Below are positions 11,433-23,789 of a DNA stretch of 64,000 bases, in pieces. Position numbers and translations under genes: made by a program. Each line of letters opens with the position of its first letter. The first letter of the stretch is position 1. This DNA is from Austropuccinia psidii (lineage: Eukaryota; Basidiomycota; Pucciniomycetes; Pucciniales; Sphaerophragmiaceae): contig JALGQZ010000009.1 of NCBI GenBank assembly GCA_023105745.1, positions 9,522,937 through 9,586,936 of the forward strand. The letters run 5' to 3'. The notes below the pieces were generated by a model, which worked only from the letters and a program-made list of their open reading frames with translations, had not been told where the DNA came from and did no database searches.

Positions 11433-13842
11433 ACTTGGATATTGCAGAAGACAATGTCATTTGAAAATGACAAATACTCAGTGGACAAAGATCCATATGA
11501 GTGGTGTCTTAGACAGTCTAAAAGACTTAAAGCCATTGATCCTCAGATGAACATCCAAATGAGGAATCACAAGCTTCTGACACAACTGCCAGGAGAACTA
11601 GAGCATGCAGTAAAATGCAGATGCAATCAAAATTGCACTCTAGATGACATAGCCAACACCTTACAAGACATAAGGAAAAGGACTAATATAGGGAAATTCA
11701 CCTCATATAAGAGCAGCAGTTTCAAAGAGAAACAACCTTTCAGGGTAGAGTTTAAAGACAAACCCAAAGAAAGAGTGGCAGAAATGGCTAAGAAGAAGAA
11801 TTCTTGTCAAAATTGTGGTTCAACAGACCACTATGCCAACAACTGTCCAAAGGCAAAGAAAAAAGTCTATGCTATTGAGAACGTCCCAGAGGAAGAACCT
11901 CCAACAGAGGATTCTGAATCAGACTCTATGGGTGATGCCATCAGAGAACCATCTGATGATGACCAAGACCCAAGAGGAGAGTTTCTAGTGGAATACCAAG
12001 AGGAAACCCCACTAGAAATTCAGGACATACAGTTGGAAGCAGGTATGCCACAAGACACTGCAAACAAGAACTTGTGCAAACACACACAAGATGCACAAAC
12101 ATTCCTGGTTACACCAACTAAAGGAATGGCATATATACATGGAACAGCCACAAAAATGACTGTATGTATTGACAATGCTCAGCACCCACTGATCATTGAT
12201 AGTGGAGCACACTGCTCCATAGTGGCCAGAAACTATCTGGATGCCCACTTCCCAAACTGGGAAAAACAGCTCTTGCCCACTAAGGCAAAGAACTTTAAAA
12301 GTGCATCAGGGAAGATGACTTTCATTGGGACAATTATCAAAGAGATAATTATACCCCACAGGAAGGGTAATATCAGACTCAACCCAGAGTTTGTAATGCT
12401 TGAGGATGCCCACATCCAAGGGTTTCTCCTGGGAACAGATTACCAGAGGATGTATGGCATAGACATTTACAACAGTAAAAACAGGCACATCACCATTGGT
12501 ACTAACAAGGAAAAGAAATTTTCACTTGATATATACCAGATATCTTCCCAAGACCCACTAGAAGAACTTCTGAAGGAATTCAGAGAGGGACAGTTTAGCA
12601 CTACGCTCACCAGTAAACAAAAACTAAGTTTACTGAAGATTCTGAGAAAGAACAGACCAGCATTTGCCATTGGTGAAGAACCATTAGGCAAGATCAAAGG
12701 CCATGATATAGAACTATATCTGGATGTGGAAAGGCCTTATCAACCCATGCTGAGGAGACCTCCTTATCCAGCAAGCCTGGAAACCAGGAAGGAAATTGAG
12801 AAACATATCAATGAACTCCTGGACATGGATCTTATCAGAAAGATTGGAAATAATGAAATAGTGGAAATCACCACTCCTGTCCTCATCACCTGGCATGATG
12901 GAAAGTCTAGATTGTGTGGAGACTTCAGAGCCCTGAATAACTACACAAAAGCAGACAGGTACCCTATACCAAGGATACCTCATGCCTTGGATAAGCTGGC
13001 CAAAGCCAAATACATAACCAAGATGGATTGTATGAAGGGCTTCCACCAAAATGGAGTTAAACCAAACTCCATGAAATTGCTCAGAATAATATGCCATATG
13101 GGTATATATGAGTACACCAGAATGCCATTTGGCATCAAGAATGCACCAGCCCACTTCGAAAGGATGATGGACACCATATTTAAAGAAGAAATAATGGAAG
13201 GCTGGATGGTAGTATATATTGATGATATCATTATATACTCAGAGACATGGGAAGACCATGTACAATACATAGACAGAGTGCTAAGTAAATTTACACCCAT
13301 CAATCTGAAAATTTCACTTAAAAAGTGAAATTTTGGCCAACAAGAGCTACTAGCTCTAGGACACAAAGTCTCAGGCCTTAGTCTGGCAATTGACCAGAAT
13401 AAAGTAGCAGCAGTACTGCAAAGGCCAGTACCAAAGAGCATCAAAGAGATGCAATCTTGTCTTGGGTTTGCTAGCTACTATAGAAACAACATCAAGAATT
13501 TTTCCCATATAACTAGTAATTTATACAAGTTATGCTCAAAAGATGTAGTGTTTGAAATAACCAAGGAAAGAAGGGATTCATATGAGAGGATCAAACATGA
13601 ACTCACAAATGCACCTGTGCTCATCTTACCTGACTTTGGACCACCATTCAAGTTGTATATAGATGCAGCATGCAGTCAAGGCCTAGGAGCAGCCCTTCAC
13701 CAAAGACAAATTGTGGATGGCGAACCAAGAGAAGGAGTAATTTGCTACATCTCAAGGCAGCTGAAAGATTCAGAAGCCAGGTATGGGGCTACCCAGACTG
13801 AATGCCTATGTCTAGTCTGGGCTGTATAGAAACTCCATTATT
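11433..13842 (+). pseudogene. R2 nucleocapsid, protease, RT and RNase H start
   Basis: Continues the gag frame. Domains: CCHC zinc knuckle (about 11811-11850, intact C-x2-C-x4-H-x4-C), retropepsin with LIIDSGAHCS near 12190, reverse transcriptase (about 12730-13320) with the catalytic VVYIDDIIIYS near 13208-13240, then the connection and RNase H start with YIDAACSQGLGAAL near 13655. In-frame stops: TGA 13326 and TAG 13827. At 13842 the RNase H frame is cut by transposon X and resumes at 55900. This is the Ty3/gypsy polyprotein; domain order and the integrase and chromodomain downstream make it a chromovirus. Confidence 0.93.
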
Positions 13843-13888
13843 CACCAGGGCGAATCTCGCGTCAATCGTCGGCGATTGACTTCACGTC
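13843..13888 (+). repeat. TIR of outer X, B-gene end
   Basis: 46-bp terminal inverted repeat beginning CACCAGGGCGAATCTCG. It contains an 8-bp-arm palindrome (GTCAATCG, 4-bp loop, CGATTGAC). The next 150 bp carry several CACGTC and GTCA motifs, typical of subterminal transposase sites. Confidence 0.95.
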
Positions 13889-14199
13889 GCACCGTGGTCA
13901 GTATAAAATCTTGCTTCAGTCTTGTTAGTGTCACTTTATAGTCACTGGATTTAGTGGGTCACGTCACGTCAGCGTCAAGACAACGTCAATCATCACATGT
14001 GTCACATGAGAATGTCACTCAAAGATCAAACCCGTTTCAACAATATTCGCAACGTTCGGGTAATTTCACCTAATAGCTTCCGCCTCCCCAACGCTTAGCA
14101 TGCTTACGCGCCCGCACCACCCTCCAGATGAGACTCTGACATTGCCTGCCCCCCCATCTCTGCCCTCACCACTCCTTACGCTTTCACACCCCCACCCTT

Positions 14200-14960
14200 A
14201 CCATCCTTACGCTTGTGTAGTGCCCTCCCGACATGCTCCTGACACTGGTTACAATCCTTACGCTCGCACAGTGCCCTCCCGACATGCTCCCAACACTGCT
14301 TACGATCCTTATGCTCGGGCAGTGCCCTCCCGACATGCTCCCGACACTGCTTACAATCCTTACGCTCACGGAGTGCCCTCCCGCCAAGCTCCCGACACTG
14401 CTCACCATCCTTACGCTCATGAAGTGCCCTCCCGACATGCTCCCGGCACTACTTACGATCCTTACGCTCACGGAGTGCCCTCCCGCCATGCTCCCAACAC
14501 TGCTCACCATCCTTACGCTCATGAAGTGCCCTCCCGACATGCTCCCGGCACTACTTACAATCCTTACGCTCACAGAGTGCCCTCCCGCCATGCTCCCGAC
14601 ACTGCTTACGATCCTTACGCTCACGGAGTGCCCTCCCGACATGCTCCCGACACTTCTCACCATCCTTACGCTCATGAAGTGCCCTCCCGACATGCTCCTG
14701 ACACTGCTTACGATCCTTATGCTTGCGGAGTGCCCTCCCGACACTGCTTACGATCCTTATGCTCGCGGAGTGCCCTCCCAACATGCTCCCGACACTGCTT
14801 ACGATCCTTACGCTCGCGCAGTACCCTCCCGCCATGCTCCCGACACTGCTCACCATCCTTACGCTCATGAAGTGCCCTCCCGACACTGCTTACGATTGTT
14901 ACGCTCGCCTAGTAGGTACCCTCCCGACATGCCTCCGACGCCGCTTACCATCCTTACGCT
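14200..14960. repeat. Minisatellite A, 51-bp units (outer)
   Basis: About 15 imperfect tandem copies of a 51-bp unit (for example GTGCCCTCCCGACATGCTCC at its start). As 51 is 17 codons, long frames stay open on both strands; these are not genes. It sits just inside the terminus, as subterminal arrays of CACTA elements do. The inner copy has the same array in another higher-order form (43950-44490). Confidence 0.92.
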
Positions 14961-14979
14961 TCCGTACTACATCCATAGT

Positions 14980-15001
14980 GTATGGTGGCTTGTTGGCGTA
15001 C
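14980..15001. promoter_or_regulatory. GGCATGCC-family palindrome, upstream of gene B (outer)
   Basis: Degenerate member (GTATGGTGGC...GGCGTAC) matching 16 of 22 positions of the family consensus. It ends 499 bp before the gene B ATG. Confidence 0.45.
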
Positions 15002-15500
15002 ACAATGGACGCCATCGCCGAAATATGCTGAGTGGCCTTCTCTGCCAACAGGACCTCAGGGGAAATTGGTCAGTATATTCACAATGTTGTGGTAGGGTTT
15101 AAATCATGAGACTCACAAATTAAAACCTAATAAGTGGACTATTTAAGACAAGAATTGTGTCTCCTTTTTTGCCGACAGAACCATTTTATTTCATATAATT
15201 CAAATGGAACACTTTGCTTAGTCCTTACCTCATGAGCGTTGAATAGTTCAAAAGTTGACTTTAGTAGGTTTCTCACTAGTCAACTTTATTCAATGTCTCA
15301 CAGGGAAGTGATTTCATTTGCATGATATGAAATAATTTGCAAAACATTGCCTCCTTCAATTTCCCGCCAAATCGCATTTTGCAAATGCGATTATTTTACT
15401 TCCACCTATTTTCTTCAATTTGGATCTTTTTATTCAAAATTTTCAAACAAGTTATCAATCAACTTGTCACCATCTATTTGCTTACTAAACTACCTCCGCG

Positions 15501-17740
15501 ATGGCCCAAACCCCGGGAAATTCAACGGAATTTAATGAACGATCAACTTCAGCCCCAGAGAGTGGAAGTGAAATATCTGATATGGCCAGTAGTCGTGAAT
15601 TAGGCATTGAAGCAGAGAGCCAGTCACATGAAGATAATCAAGATCCACCAGTTCTTCTAGAATGTGAGTATACATCCATCTTGAGTATTTCTAATCTCCC
15701 AAAACCTGATATTGTGTCATAGCCTTTATTTCAGGTCAGCCTCCAAGCTCTCAGAAACAGAATTTTAAAAGTTATGAGAAGGAAATGACTGTCGAACCTT
15801 GTGCACCGACAGAAGATGATGGGCAAGATGATGTAATTTTCAGTGGGGAGGTGGAAATTTTATCCAAGGAAAAATTTGTCTCCAACATTGCTCAAACAAT
15901 CCCAAGGCTCGAAAAAATCCAAAATGATAGTAAAATTCCTGATTATGTGCGTCAAAAGATTGCTGAAGCCATGAGCCTGCTCAAAATGGATTTGAACCGT
16001 AAGTCCATTACTAATTCAAAACAAAGTTGATAAAAATAGGTGCTTACAATATATGGGCAGGTGTGGAGGTGGGAGAATCTCTACCTGAAGGATCTCGAGT
16101 CGTAATTGGATTTCCAGGCAAAGGATTAGGAAAAAGACCAAATATACATGCGACCAAAAAAACCAACAAAAAACGCCGTACCTTTGAAGCCGCAAACGAT
16201 TCTCGCGATCAAGGTCATGAAATTATCAATGTTGAAGGGGACCATATTGATAATCAACCTCCGCATACTGAACCCCCCCAATACTCAATGAAACAATCCA
16301 TGATGAAGCTCCACATACTGAAAGCACCCCGATACCCAATGAAACAATGCATGATGCAACCCCTCCCGCCTCTCCTCGGAATATTCAAGCCCCTCAAGAA
16401 AGGGAAACAATTAAACATGATACAATGGGACGAGATATGACTGATATAATTCCCGACACTGAGCCAGAAGTGTCATCCGCTGCGAATTTTCAAGGAATAT
16501 TTTTATCCCGCATGGAAGAGTTTGCAGGCATTTTGAATTATCATTCCAATATTTCTCAACAATCATGGAAAAGGGGGCTTGATAATATCAATAGGATTTA
16601 CAAAAATAGATGGGACAATTTTCCAACAAAGGATGCTCATACATTCCTGCCCGTTGGTATTAAGGTGATCAGTAACCAAGATCTTAAAATGTCGGCTTGG
16701 CTGCAGGACCTTGAGATGGCAGGTGAGTTTTTTTTATCTTTGTGCATGATACTTGATTATTGGCTGTTGACTGGTGATATAAATTGCAATATACAGGGTT
16801 AGATTTTTTTAAGCCAACCGAAACAGAAGCGTTTTTTGATTACAACATTTGGAATCTCAAATTGATGAAGGAATCAGCTAAACCTCCAGATAATCTCCCC
16901 AAATCTGAACACTCCTTCTTCAAAATGGTTCAGAGCCTTCTTTACCCTGCCAATCCAGTTAAACATTTTTGGGAAAATGTTATGTTTGAATCCATTAGTT
17001 TAGTCTCATACGATGTGATTGCACCCAAACCATATGTTGCACCAACATCAAATTCGACCGATCCTCTTGGACTCGAACAGGGAGCAGTTGAATGCCTTGC
17101 CTCCTGCTTGAGTAAATCGAAGCAACATGCAACCCAACTCAGCATTGAAGGTGGCGGGGCTGACAATGAGATATCCACAAAGCCGCACAAGAACCTGGAG
17201 GATCTAATGGATACAGTTATCCATTTGATGATTGCGTACAACATGGTACGTGCACATACAAAGGTCGAAGTTAATGGCATCAAAGGCAAACTCACGAACT
17301 CAAAAAAAAATGAGGCCATCAAAGATCTTTTGGTGTGTCACAAGAATCTTGGAATAAATCGAATTTGCTATGGTATATTAGCGGCATTCTGTGCGGCGGG
17401 GGTTCATGGTTTGATGGTATGCTCAGATGACTGGAGAACAAGCTCAGTTAAAGGGGCTTTATCACTAATTGACATTTCCGCAAAACTTTCAGAAAGTAAA
17501 AATCTAGTGGAGCCAGTGTGGCTACGTACTAATAAGTATATATGTGATTTACTTAATAAAAGTTTCTTCTCATCAGAGTCTTTTAACCCCGCTGTACCTC
17601 TTAGATTTGAATTTGCACGATGCTTAGTATTAGACTTTGGTGATGCCTGGGTGGCGAAACGCGGGCTTGGTTCAAGTGATGAGGTCACCTTGACGGTACC
17701 CAGGTCAGCTAAACTCACAACCAGGATTGACCCATTTTAG
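15501..17740 (+). pseudogene. X gene B, unknown protein (outer copy, frameshifted)
   Basis: Four exons: 15501-15663, 15735-15998, 16061-16722, 16797-17740, with GT...AG introns of 62-74 bp. The product should match the 677-aa inner protein: a Ser/Glu-rich disordered N-terminus, a basic middle, and a conserved C-terminal ~315 residues. One C is missing from a C run near 16275 (7 against 8 in the inner copy), shifting exon 3, so this copy is broken. I do not recognise the family. It is the first gene from this terminus and is followed by the dioxygenase gene. Confidence 0.8.
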
Positions 17741-18317
17741 ATTAGCTTTGTACTAGATAGATTGTAATTTAATTTTGCAAAGTTATTTATGAATTTAATA
17801 ATCATGACTTCCTATCCTACTACTGCCCGGATGCCACAGTCTGAGTACCAATAGTAATTGTATGGCGGCATGCCTCCGTACATCATTGCAAAGACTCTGC
17901 CAAGACGCGAGCTGAGTCAGGCTTTGTGCCCGCAAGTAGCACACTCGGGGGCATTGCGGGAAGTCGGGTTTATCACTTCCCGCCAGCCCATAATAGGCAA
18001 AATGTTACTGTGTCTTTCAAGAGGACTGGGATAACTAGGGATCTGCAGCAGGATGCATATTGCATTTGCGTGTGCTTGCAATATTCCAAATGGTTGAATT
18101 GGAAAGTGATTTCATGGGAACATCAATATGTAAAATTGAATAATGCACTATCCACTGCAATTTTTAGGTTCAGGTATTTGAGATCGCAAATTTGCGAAGG
18201 TAAGGTGTGATCTTTCTTTTTAGCCGCAATTAAAAAAGATTCATCATCCGCAATTCAATTTAGGTGGTATTAATAAATCAGTAATCATTTGGTTTCATTT
18301 CATTTTCTGCTGCAAGC
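17741..18317. other. Spacer between genes B and C (outer)
   Basis: 577 bp without a supported gene. It holds one palindrome (17860-17881) and probably the gene C promoter. It matches 40584-41160 in the inner copy. Confidence 0.6.
17860..17881. promoter_or_regulatory. GGCATGCC-family palindrome, upstream of gene C (outer)
   Basis: GTATGGCGGCATGCC then TCCGTAC: a near-perfect 22-bp palindrome 436 bp before the gene C ATG. Conserved in the inner copy at 41020-41041. Confidence 0.65.
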
Positions 18318-19662
18318 ATGCCATTCACGAAAAAAGGAAAAGAGCGTAAAAGGGAACTTGCGAGAAAGCGTCGGGCTGAGGAAGGAAAGTGTGAGTTTCT
18401 CGCTTAATCTCAGTGTATATATATAGATATATATATATGCTTCCACATTTATGTGGCACCCTCATTGGGCCCCACGGAAGAACTTTGGCTTCAGTTGGTT
18501 CAGATTGTGCCAATGTCCTGTGGGCTCCAACAGGGAAGTCAAAGGATGTGTGCCGAAGAAAGCTCCTTGGCAGTATCTGATATCTTGTGTGCTTCAACAC
18601 ATAGTGATCCCTCAACCACTCGGGAATAGTAGCAGATCCCAAAAGACAAATGAGCGCAAAACGAGCCGAATGAATAGGTTGTTTTCCTCCTCTCGCCCAA
18701 CAGCACAAATATCAATGCCAGTATCAGCAAATATCACCCCAAGTGAAATTTGGAGGGTTGTGGATGTCAATCAGATCAAACGCATTCACTTTGGCCGTGT
18801 GGCAATTTTCTCTTCAACCGGATTACTCATTGCCCTTGTTGAATTCCGACTATTCACAACAATGAGTGAAGTCGAGGTCAATCAATGGGATGAATTATCA
18901 CAATTCTTATTTCGCAAAAAGAGGTTCACTGACCCTATTGCAACAAATGGAGCATTACTGGAGGGATTTATGTTTGCGATTGGGTGGCGCAAATGCACCA
19001 CGAAGAATGAACAATTTGGTCTGTATGGTAGTGCTGGCAAAATTGAAAATGCAAAAGATGAATGGCGGGACCGAGGTGCCAATCTTAGCTCGGTGGGTCG
19101 CATTCTAGGTCAATCCTTACAATATGTTGGGGATAATTTATTTCAGAAGATTCAAAATTGCTACAATTCATTGGGGGTTCCGTCTTTTGATCAAGTCAAG
19201 TATGAAGGCAATAATCCCGCAAATCAGGGTGCATGTGAGTTTGCTTCCACACTCACTTTCACCATGAATGGATTCAAAAACTCACCTCATCTTGATAAGG
19301 ATGAATCACTGTATGGTTCAGGATGATGGCTTCAAGCTGATAAGTGTACCGGCCAAATTCAAAGAGATGTGTCAAAGCGGTGTACAGGGGGGAAATTGAT
19401 TTTCCCAAATGAGCATTTTTGGATTGATCTATCCGATTGTCATGGGCTCATTCAGGTAGTGTGGGCCAGCAGTAAATTTCTTCATTATACTGATCCAGCA
19501 CAGGACAACAAAAGCACGACACTAGTGGGTATGTCCGCACAATGCTCAAGGAGGTTGGCAAAAACAATGTGCCGAAAAAGCCATGGCTATTATGAGATTG
19601 GCGAGGGAGCGGCCTATCAAATCAGGGATGGTAATACAATCTCAGCCCAATTCAAAGAGTGA
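18318..19662 (+). pseudogene. X gene C, TET/JBP-like 2OG-Fe(II) dioxygenase (outer, one stop)
   Basis: A short basic first exon (18318-18388) is followed by an intron whose 3' end could be 18494, 18503 or 18533 (all in frame), then one long exon to TGA at 19660-19662; about 412 codons. The C-terminal half has the TET/JBP core: an H-x-D iron motif in NSPHLDKDE (near 19280), GG-x-LIFPNEHFWIDLS, then CHGLIQVVW and a distal histidine in FLHYTDP. Such enzymes oxidise 5-methylcytosine or thymine methyl groups in DNA; activity here is inferred from the fold. A tryptophan codon two residues after SLYGSG is TGA (19324-19326), TGG in the inner copy, so this copy is truncated before the second half of the active site. 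Confidence 0.82.
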
Positions 19663-19792
19663 GGCAGTCGGAATAGCAGCGTGATTGGTAGATAATGGTG
19701 GGGTAAGGCAGAAGACAATATACACCAGGATTGGATGGTTTCAAGTGCGGGAGATGGGGTGTCTCACATGAAAAAGGTGTGAAGTGGATTAT

Positions 19793-19814
19793 GTACGGAG
19801 GCATGCCATCGTAC
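19793..19814. promoter_or_regulatory. GGCATGCC-family palindrome, after gene C (outer)
   Basis: GTACGGAGGCATGCC then ATCGTAC, 130 bp past the gene C stop and at the edge of minisatellite D. It is the one palindrome not upstream of a gene start. Inner counterpart: 39107-39128. Confidence 0.6.
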
Positions 19815-19829
19815 ATATGCCAGGTTTGT

Positions 19830-20410
19830 TGCTCTTGTCCAGGATCCCAACGCTTCACACGCGAATCCTTATGCTTGTGCAGGTGCCGACAATGCTAAAA
19901 GTTTCTTACGCCTATGCGGGGTGCCGACGCTTCACACGCCAATCCTTAAGCCTGTGCAGGTTCCCGACAACTCACACGCCAATCCTTACACCTGTGCAGG
20001 TTCCAGACAGCTCACACGCCAATCCTTACGCCTGTGCAGGCTCCCAAAAGCTCACACGCCAATCCTTACGCCTGTGCAGGCTCCCGACAGCTCACACGCC
20101 AATCCTTAGGCTTGTGAAGGTTGCCAACAATGCTGACGATTTGTTACGCCTGTGCAGGCTCCCGGAAATTCACACGCCAATCCTTACGCCTTTGCAGCCT
20201 CCCAACAGCTCACACGCGAATCCTTAGGCTTGTGAAGGATGCCAACAATGCTGACAATTTCTTACGCCTGTGCAGGCTCCCGACAATTCACATGCCAATC
20301 CTTTCACCTGTGCAGGCTCCCGACAGCTCACACGCCAATCCTTACACCTTTTCAGGCTCCCGACAGATCACACGCCAATCGTTACGCTTGTGAAGGTTCC
20401 CAACAATTTA
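19830..20410. repeat. Minisatellite D, 40-bp units (outer)
   Basis: About 14 imperfect tandem copies of a 40-bp unit (core CTCACACGCCAATCCTTACG). The units abut without spacers. It lies between the convergent 3' ends of genes C and E. Inner counterpart: 38528-39080. Confidence 0.92.
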
Positions 20411-20827
20411 AACAATTCAATACATGACTAAGATTAATAGCGTGTGACCATAGGAGCGGCAATTTCTCATGAATCTGGAGTGGATTGCTCACATGCCGGA
20501 ACCTCCCGCTTTTTTACAGTTAAGATTTGATATGGCTCTAAACAATGGAGGAAGAAAATATAGGAGGCAGGAATGGTGACTATTGGTGCATTTTTGGCAA
20601 AAGATTTTCTCACAAACAAATACTAACTCAAACTTTTTGGTCAGGCACTTACAAAAATTATTCTCACAAAATACAAGATCTGAACCATTGAGGAATTGTA
20701 ATAATTTCATGTGAACAAAGAACGTAAGATAAATTGAAAATATCTTTCATTGAATACAAATAATTTATCTAAAGGAGTGTATTACAAAAGGTAAAAAGAG
20801 GAAAGAATACGATTTTTTTTGTGGATT
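20411..20827. other. Spacer downstream of gene E (outer)
   Basis: AT-rich DNA between minisatellite D and the gene E stop, probably its 3' UTR. I see no gene in it. It matches 38096-38527. Confidence 0.5.
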
Positions 20828-22188
20828 TTATTTTTCTAAGAATTTGGAGACTATCCCGGTGATGTCCTCCATTGGATAAGCCTCTATCGCCTCGCCAAGG
20901 AGGGAGTTTAGTTCCTCCCGGAATTCCCGGTGCATCTCATTTCAATGAGTTGCATCCATGAAAGGAATCATGTGGAGCAACCGACGATGCTCCAACAAGA
21001 TTCGGTTGATCGATTCGTGGACGATGGCTTGAGGAATCATTAGTATTGGGCGCAGGTCGGTGAATTCCTGGCAAGCGTCATTGTAGGAATTAGAGGAGCT
21101 TGGCACCGGGGGGGAGGAGGCGGTTGGGTTCGCGGCGTCAATGGGAGGGATATCCGGGGAAGGAACTGGGGTAGGAGTGGTGGGAGGGGGAACAGGAGGG
21201 CAAGGTGGCGGAGTTGGTGAAGAAGAAGGTGGAGGGGGAGGGGGAGGGGGGGATCCGACTGGCGTATCGTCGATGATGATAATGGAGCGGGGAGTTGCGG
21301 GACGAGCTGGAGATGGTCAAAGGAGGGGTGAGGAAAATTTGAGTTGAGTTAAAAAAGTGAAATAGGGACTTACCAAAAGGTTCCTCCGTTGATTGCGTAG
21401 GAGCCACCTCAGGTTGAGGCTCACGAGTCGCAATGTCCTCAGGTGGTTCGGAGGATGGACTTGGGCCAGGAATAGGTGGCTCATCGTGCTGGGAGGCTTC
21501 TACAAAAGGAGGAAGAGTCAGTTAACTTGATGCGAAAGTGAAAATGAGAAAAGAGAAAGTTGGCTGCTTACCGCGGAATAAGTCCTCAGACCATCGGGTG
21601 CCACTCCGGCCTGGAGTGGGTTGCCGCGGGGTTTGCTCGCGAGGTAAAGTAGGAACGGGAGAGTCTTGTCGGGGGTGATTCGGGGGGTTTGGTTCTATGA
21701 GTAATGGAAAAAAGTGAGTATTATTGCGTGAAGATAAATGAGAGAAGGAGGAGAAAAAAAACTTACTTTGGCGTTTGAATCCCATCGGTGACAGGACATG
21801 GTGATGATCAGCCCAAGCTCGAATGTCCTCTTTCCATCGCCATCCTTCATTGGCCGGATAATCACCTCGCTCAGGTCAAGGAGTGAAGTGACCATTGGAT
21901 GGTGGCCTAGGAGGGGGGGTGGACAAATCGATGCTTGAGGGGACTGGGCTAATCGTCCTGAATCGTTCCCGGGGTCCACTCATGCTCGGAAATCGTTTCA
22001 TCATCATCGGCCACAAAGGAGTCCTGGTGAGGGCGTCTTGGGCGGGAACTCCTTTGGCCGCGGGGTCGGAAGGGGCGGACGACGAACGAACATTTCTTGT
22101 GTGCTTGTCGGCAAGCATCACAAGCGTCGGTCGTCGTCGAGGAACAAATGCAGGGGATACCCCGCTTGGTGCATAACGTGCACGACAT
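20828..22188 (-). pseudogene. X gene E, Zn2Cys6-like protein (outer, broken)
   Basis: Reverse-strand gene with four exons corresponding to the inner copy at 36707-38095. Residues 3-33 carry six cysteines spaced C-x2-C-x6-C-x9-C-x2-C-x6-C, the pattern of fungal binuclear zinc DNA-binding domains, followed by a basic Arg-rich stretch, a proline-rich middle and a helical C-terminal ~70 residues (HRRLLHMIPFMDA...). A 19-20 bp deletion near 21955 shifts exon 1, and an Arg CGA is TGA at 20942-20944. Likely a DNA-binding regulator or transposition accessory protein; inference. Confidence 0.72.
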
Positions 22189-23503
22189 CTAAAAACAAAA
22201 CAAAACAGGTTAGTAACTGAATAGAAAGTAAGCAATCAAGAAAGAAAAGGAAGACGATGATTTATAATTTTAAAACAGAATTCAAATTAAAAAAGCGCTA
22301 GTAGGAGGTTTTTAAAAGTCTAGAAGAGAGTCGTGAAGAAAGGGAATTATTAATATTGGATCATAATGTTGACGAAAGTTTAATTGGAGAAAACGTACAA
22401 AGTAGATAGAAGTGGGGTTCTGAAAGTATTAGCAGGAAAAACAAAAAGCGAGCAGGAAGGGGAGTGGGGTTAGTCGAGTGCAAAAGAAAAGACTGGAAAG
22501 GCAGGAAGACGAGGGGGAATACGCACAAGAAGGACAAACGCGGGTGACGTTGAACGAAGTGGAGCGGGTGAGAGAGAAAGTGAAGTGCATGTCGTGTGAA
22601 GATGGTCTTTTATACCATGGTGAAGCTGAGACGATCTCAGCAGTTTCAGCACCCGCAAAAGTCTCAGCTTCAAGGCGTGTGGGCAAAATTGAAGCTGAGT
22701 CTCAGCGAATGCTGCAACTGGGAAGTGAAATGCTCGCGTGAGGCAGAAGAACAATGGGGGTCTGGCTGAGTATTGCAATTTATTGAATTGTCAAGCTGAG
22801 TCAAATCCCCTTTGTTTGCTTAAATTGCCACCCGATCACCCAGGAGGGTGGTCGTGAGGCCCTTGTTGAATGTGCATTGTGGGTGCAATGCACAAGTGAC
22901 CCATGCAGAAAAGCACCCGGCGCATTTGGTCACAAGTGACCGCGGCGAGATTACCGGCCATATGGCCTGGTAATAGTATGTGAACAAAGGGGGGGGCTGT
23001 AAGACAAGTGAATACAGTGTGAGCTTGCCTCGACCCATTGCTCAGGTTTGCTTTCGGGTCATAATTGAAATGCTCAGTGGCTGAACATTGGAATTGCACA
23101 GTGATTGAACTAAAGATATAACAATATCAAATGCACCATGCTGAGCCATTGCTCAGTCATTTTTTTATGCGCGCACTCTGAGCATTTGGCACAGCATCGG
23201 ATAACATTTCAGCCAGGTGCAGCATTTCACACGCTTTGGTGAAGTGCGCCAAACTGAGCCTTCCAGTGAGCTATTGCAGAATTAGTCCATTCCATGGCTT
23301 TACTGAGCACTTTCACATGGTGCTTTTGACCATGAAATGCTCAGCTTGCGTGTGCAAATTGGGTGAAACGCAATGCTGAGCATGTGGCACATGAGCTACG
23401 TAAATGCAAACAATCGGAAGGTGCATGCAGGCTCAAGTAGTATTACACCTTCCTGATCTGTACAGTACAGTCAACACTGTAGTACGCAGTACACCTTTGT
23501 AAA
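22189..23503. other. Gene E upstream region with dense CTGAG/CTCAG motifs (outer)
   Basis: 1.3 kb without a supported gene. From 22621 to 23380 the pentamer CTGAG or its complement occurs about 15 times, often as AAGCTGAG or TGCTCAG. The segment ends at 23503, where the inner X copy is inserted. The inner copy has the same region at about 34990-36706 with an extra tandem duplication. It could be a promoter or an internal transposase-binding array. Confidence 0.55.
23501..23503. other. Target-site duplication AAA (left) of inner X
   Basis: AAA precedes the inner terminus here and follows it at 44826-44828. The uninterrupted counterpart inside the inner copy (around 35000, read on the minus strand as TGTGTAAATGTATGC) has a single AAA, so the duplication is 3 bp. 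Confidence 0.9.
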
Positions 23504-23549
23504 CACCAGGGCGAATCTCGTGTCAATCGTCGGCGATTGACTTCACGTC
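23504..23549 (+). repeat. TIR of inner X, transposase end
   Basis: 46-bp TIR (CACCAGGGCGAATCTCG...) with the internal GTCAATCG/CGATTGAC palindrome. Next come about six ACGTCAAGC-like subterminal repeats up to 23620. The B-gene terminus lacks these, so the two ends differ beyond the TIR. Confidence 0.95.
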
Positions 23550-23789
23550 AAGCAAACGTCAAGCAGGATAAAAGTTGAGCTCACGTCAAGCAAAAATCAA
23601 GCGAACGTCGAGCACACGTCCTACTCTTGTCTTACACCAAATCCTGTGACATCCACCAATATTGGTTCCGCTGTGCCTTCAACTCAGATTCCTCACCACC
23701 TTATCATCCCGCAACCGTCCAATGGTTGGTAAAAATTACCCAAGACCCGCCTGTTTGCAAACACACACATCAAAGAGGTCCTTCAGCCA

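Noticed and set aside
13837..13842. 6-bp target duplication ATTATT for the outer copy
   Set aside because: The inner junction shows 3 bp. A 3-bp ATT also leaves the RNase H frame intact with one more tyrosine; ATTATT is then partly chance. Not fully excluded.
14100..15102. Long ORFs on both strands (up to 289 codons) with 17-residue repeats
   Set aside because: They follow from a 51-bp minisatellite; the unit is 17 codons, so any stop-free unit stays open in all frames.
19830..20410. Regularly spaced repeats resembling a CRISPR array
   Set aside because: Units abut, are degenerate and have no unique spacers; the sequence is eukaryotic.
22822..23099. Overlapping reverse ORFs (72-87 codons) repeated at 35421-36015
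   Set aside because: They reflect a conserved noncoding segment that is duplicated; two frames are equally open and neither has a domain.
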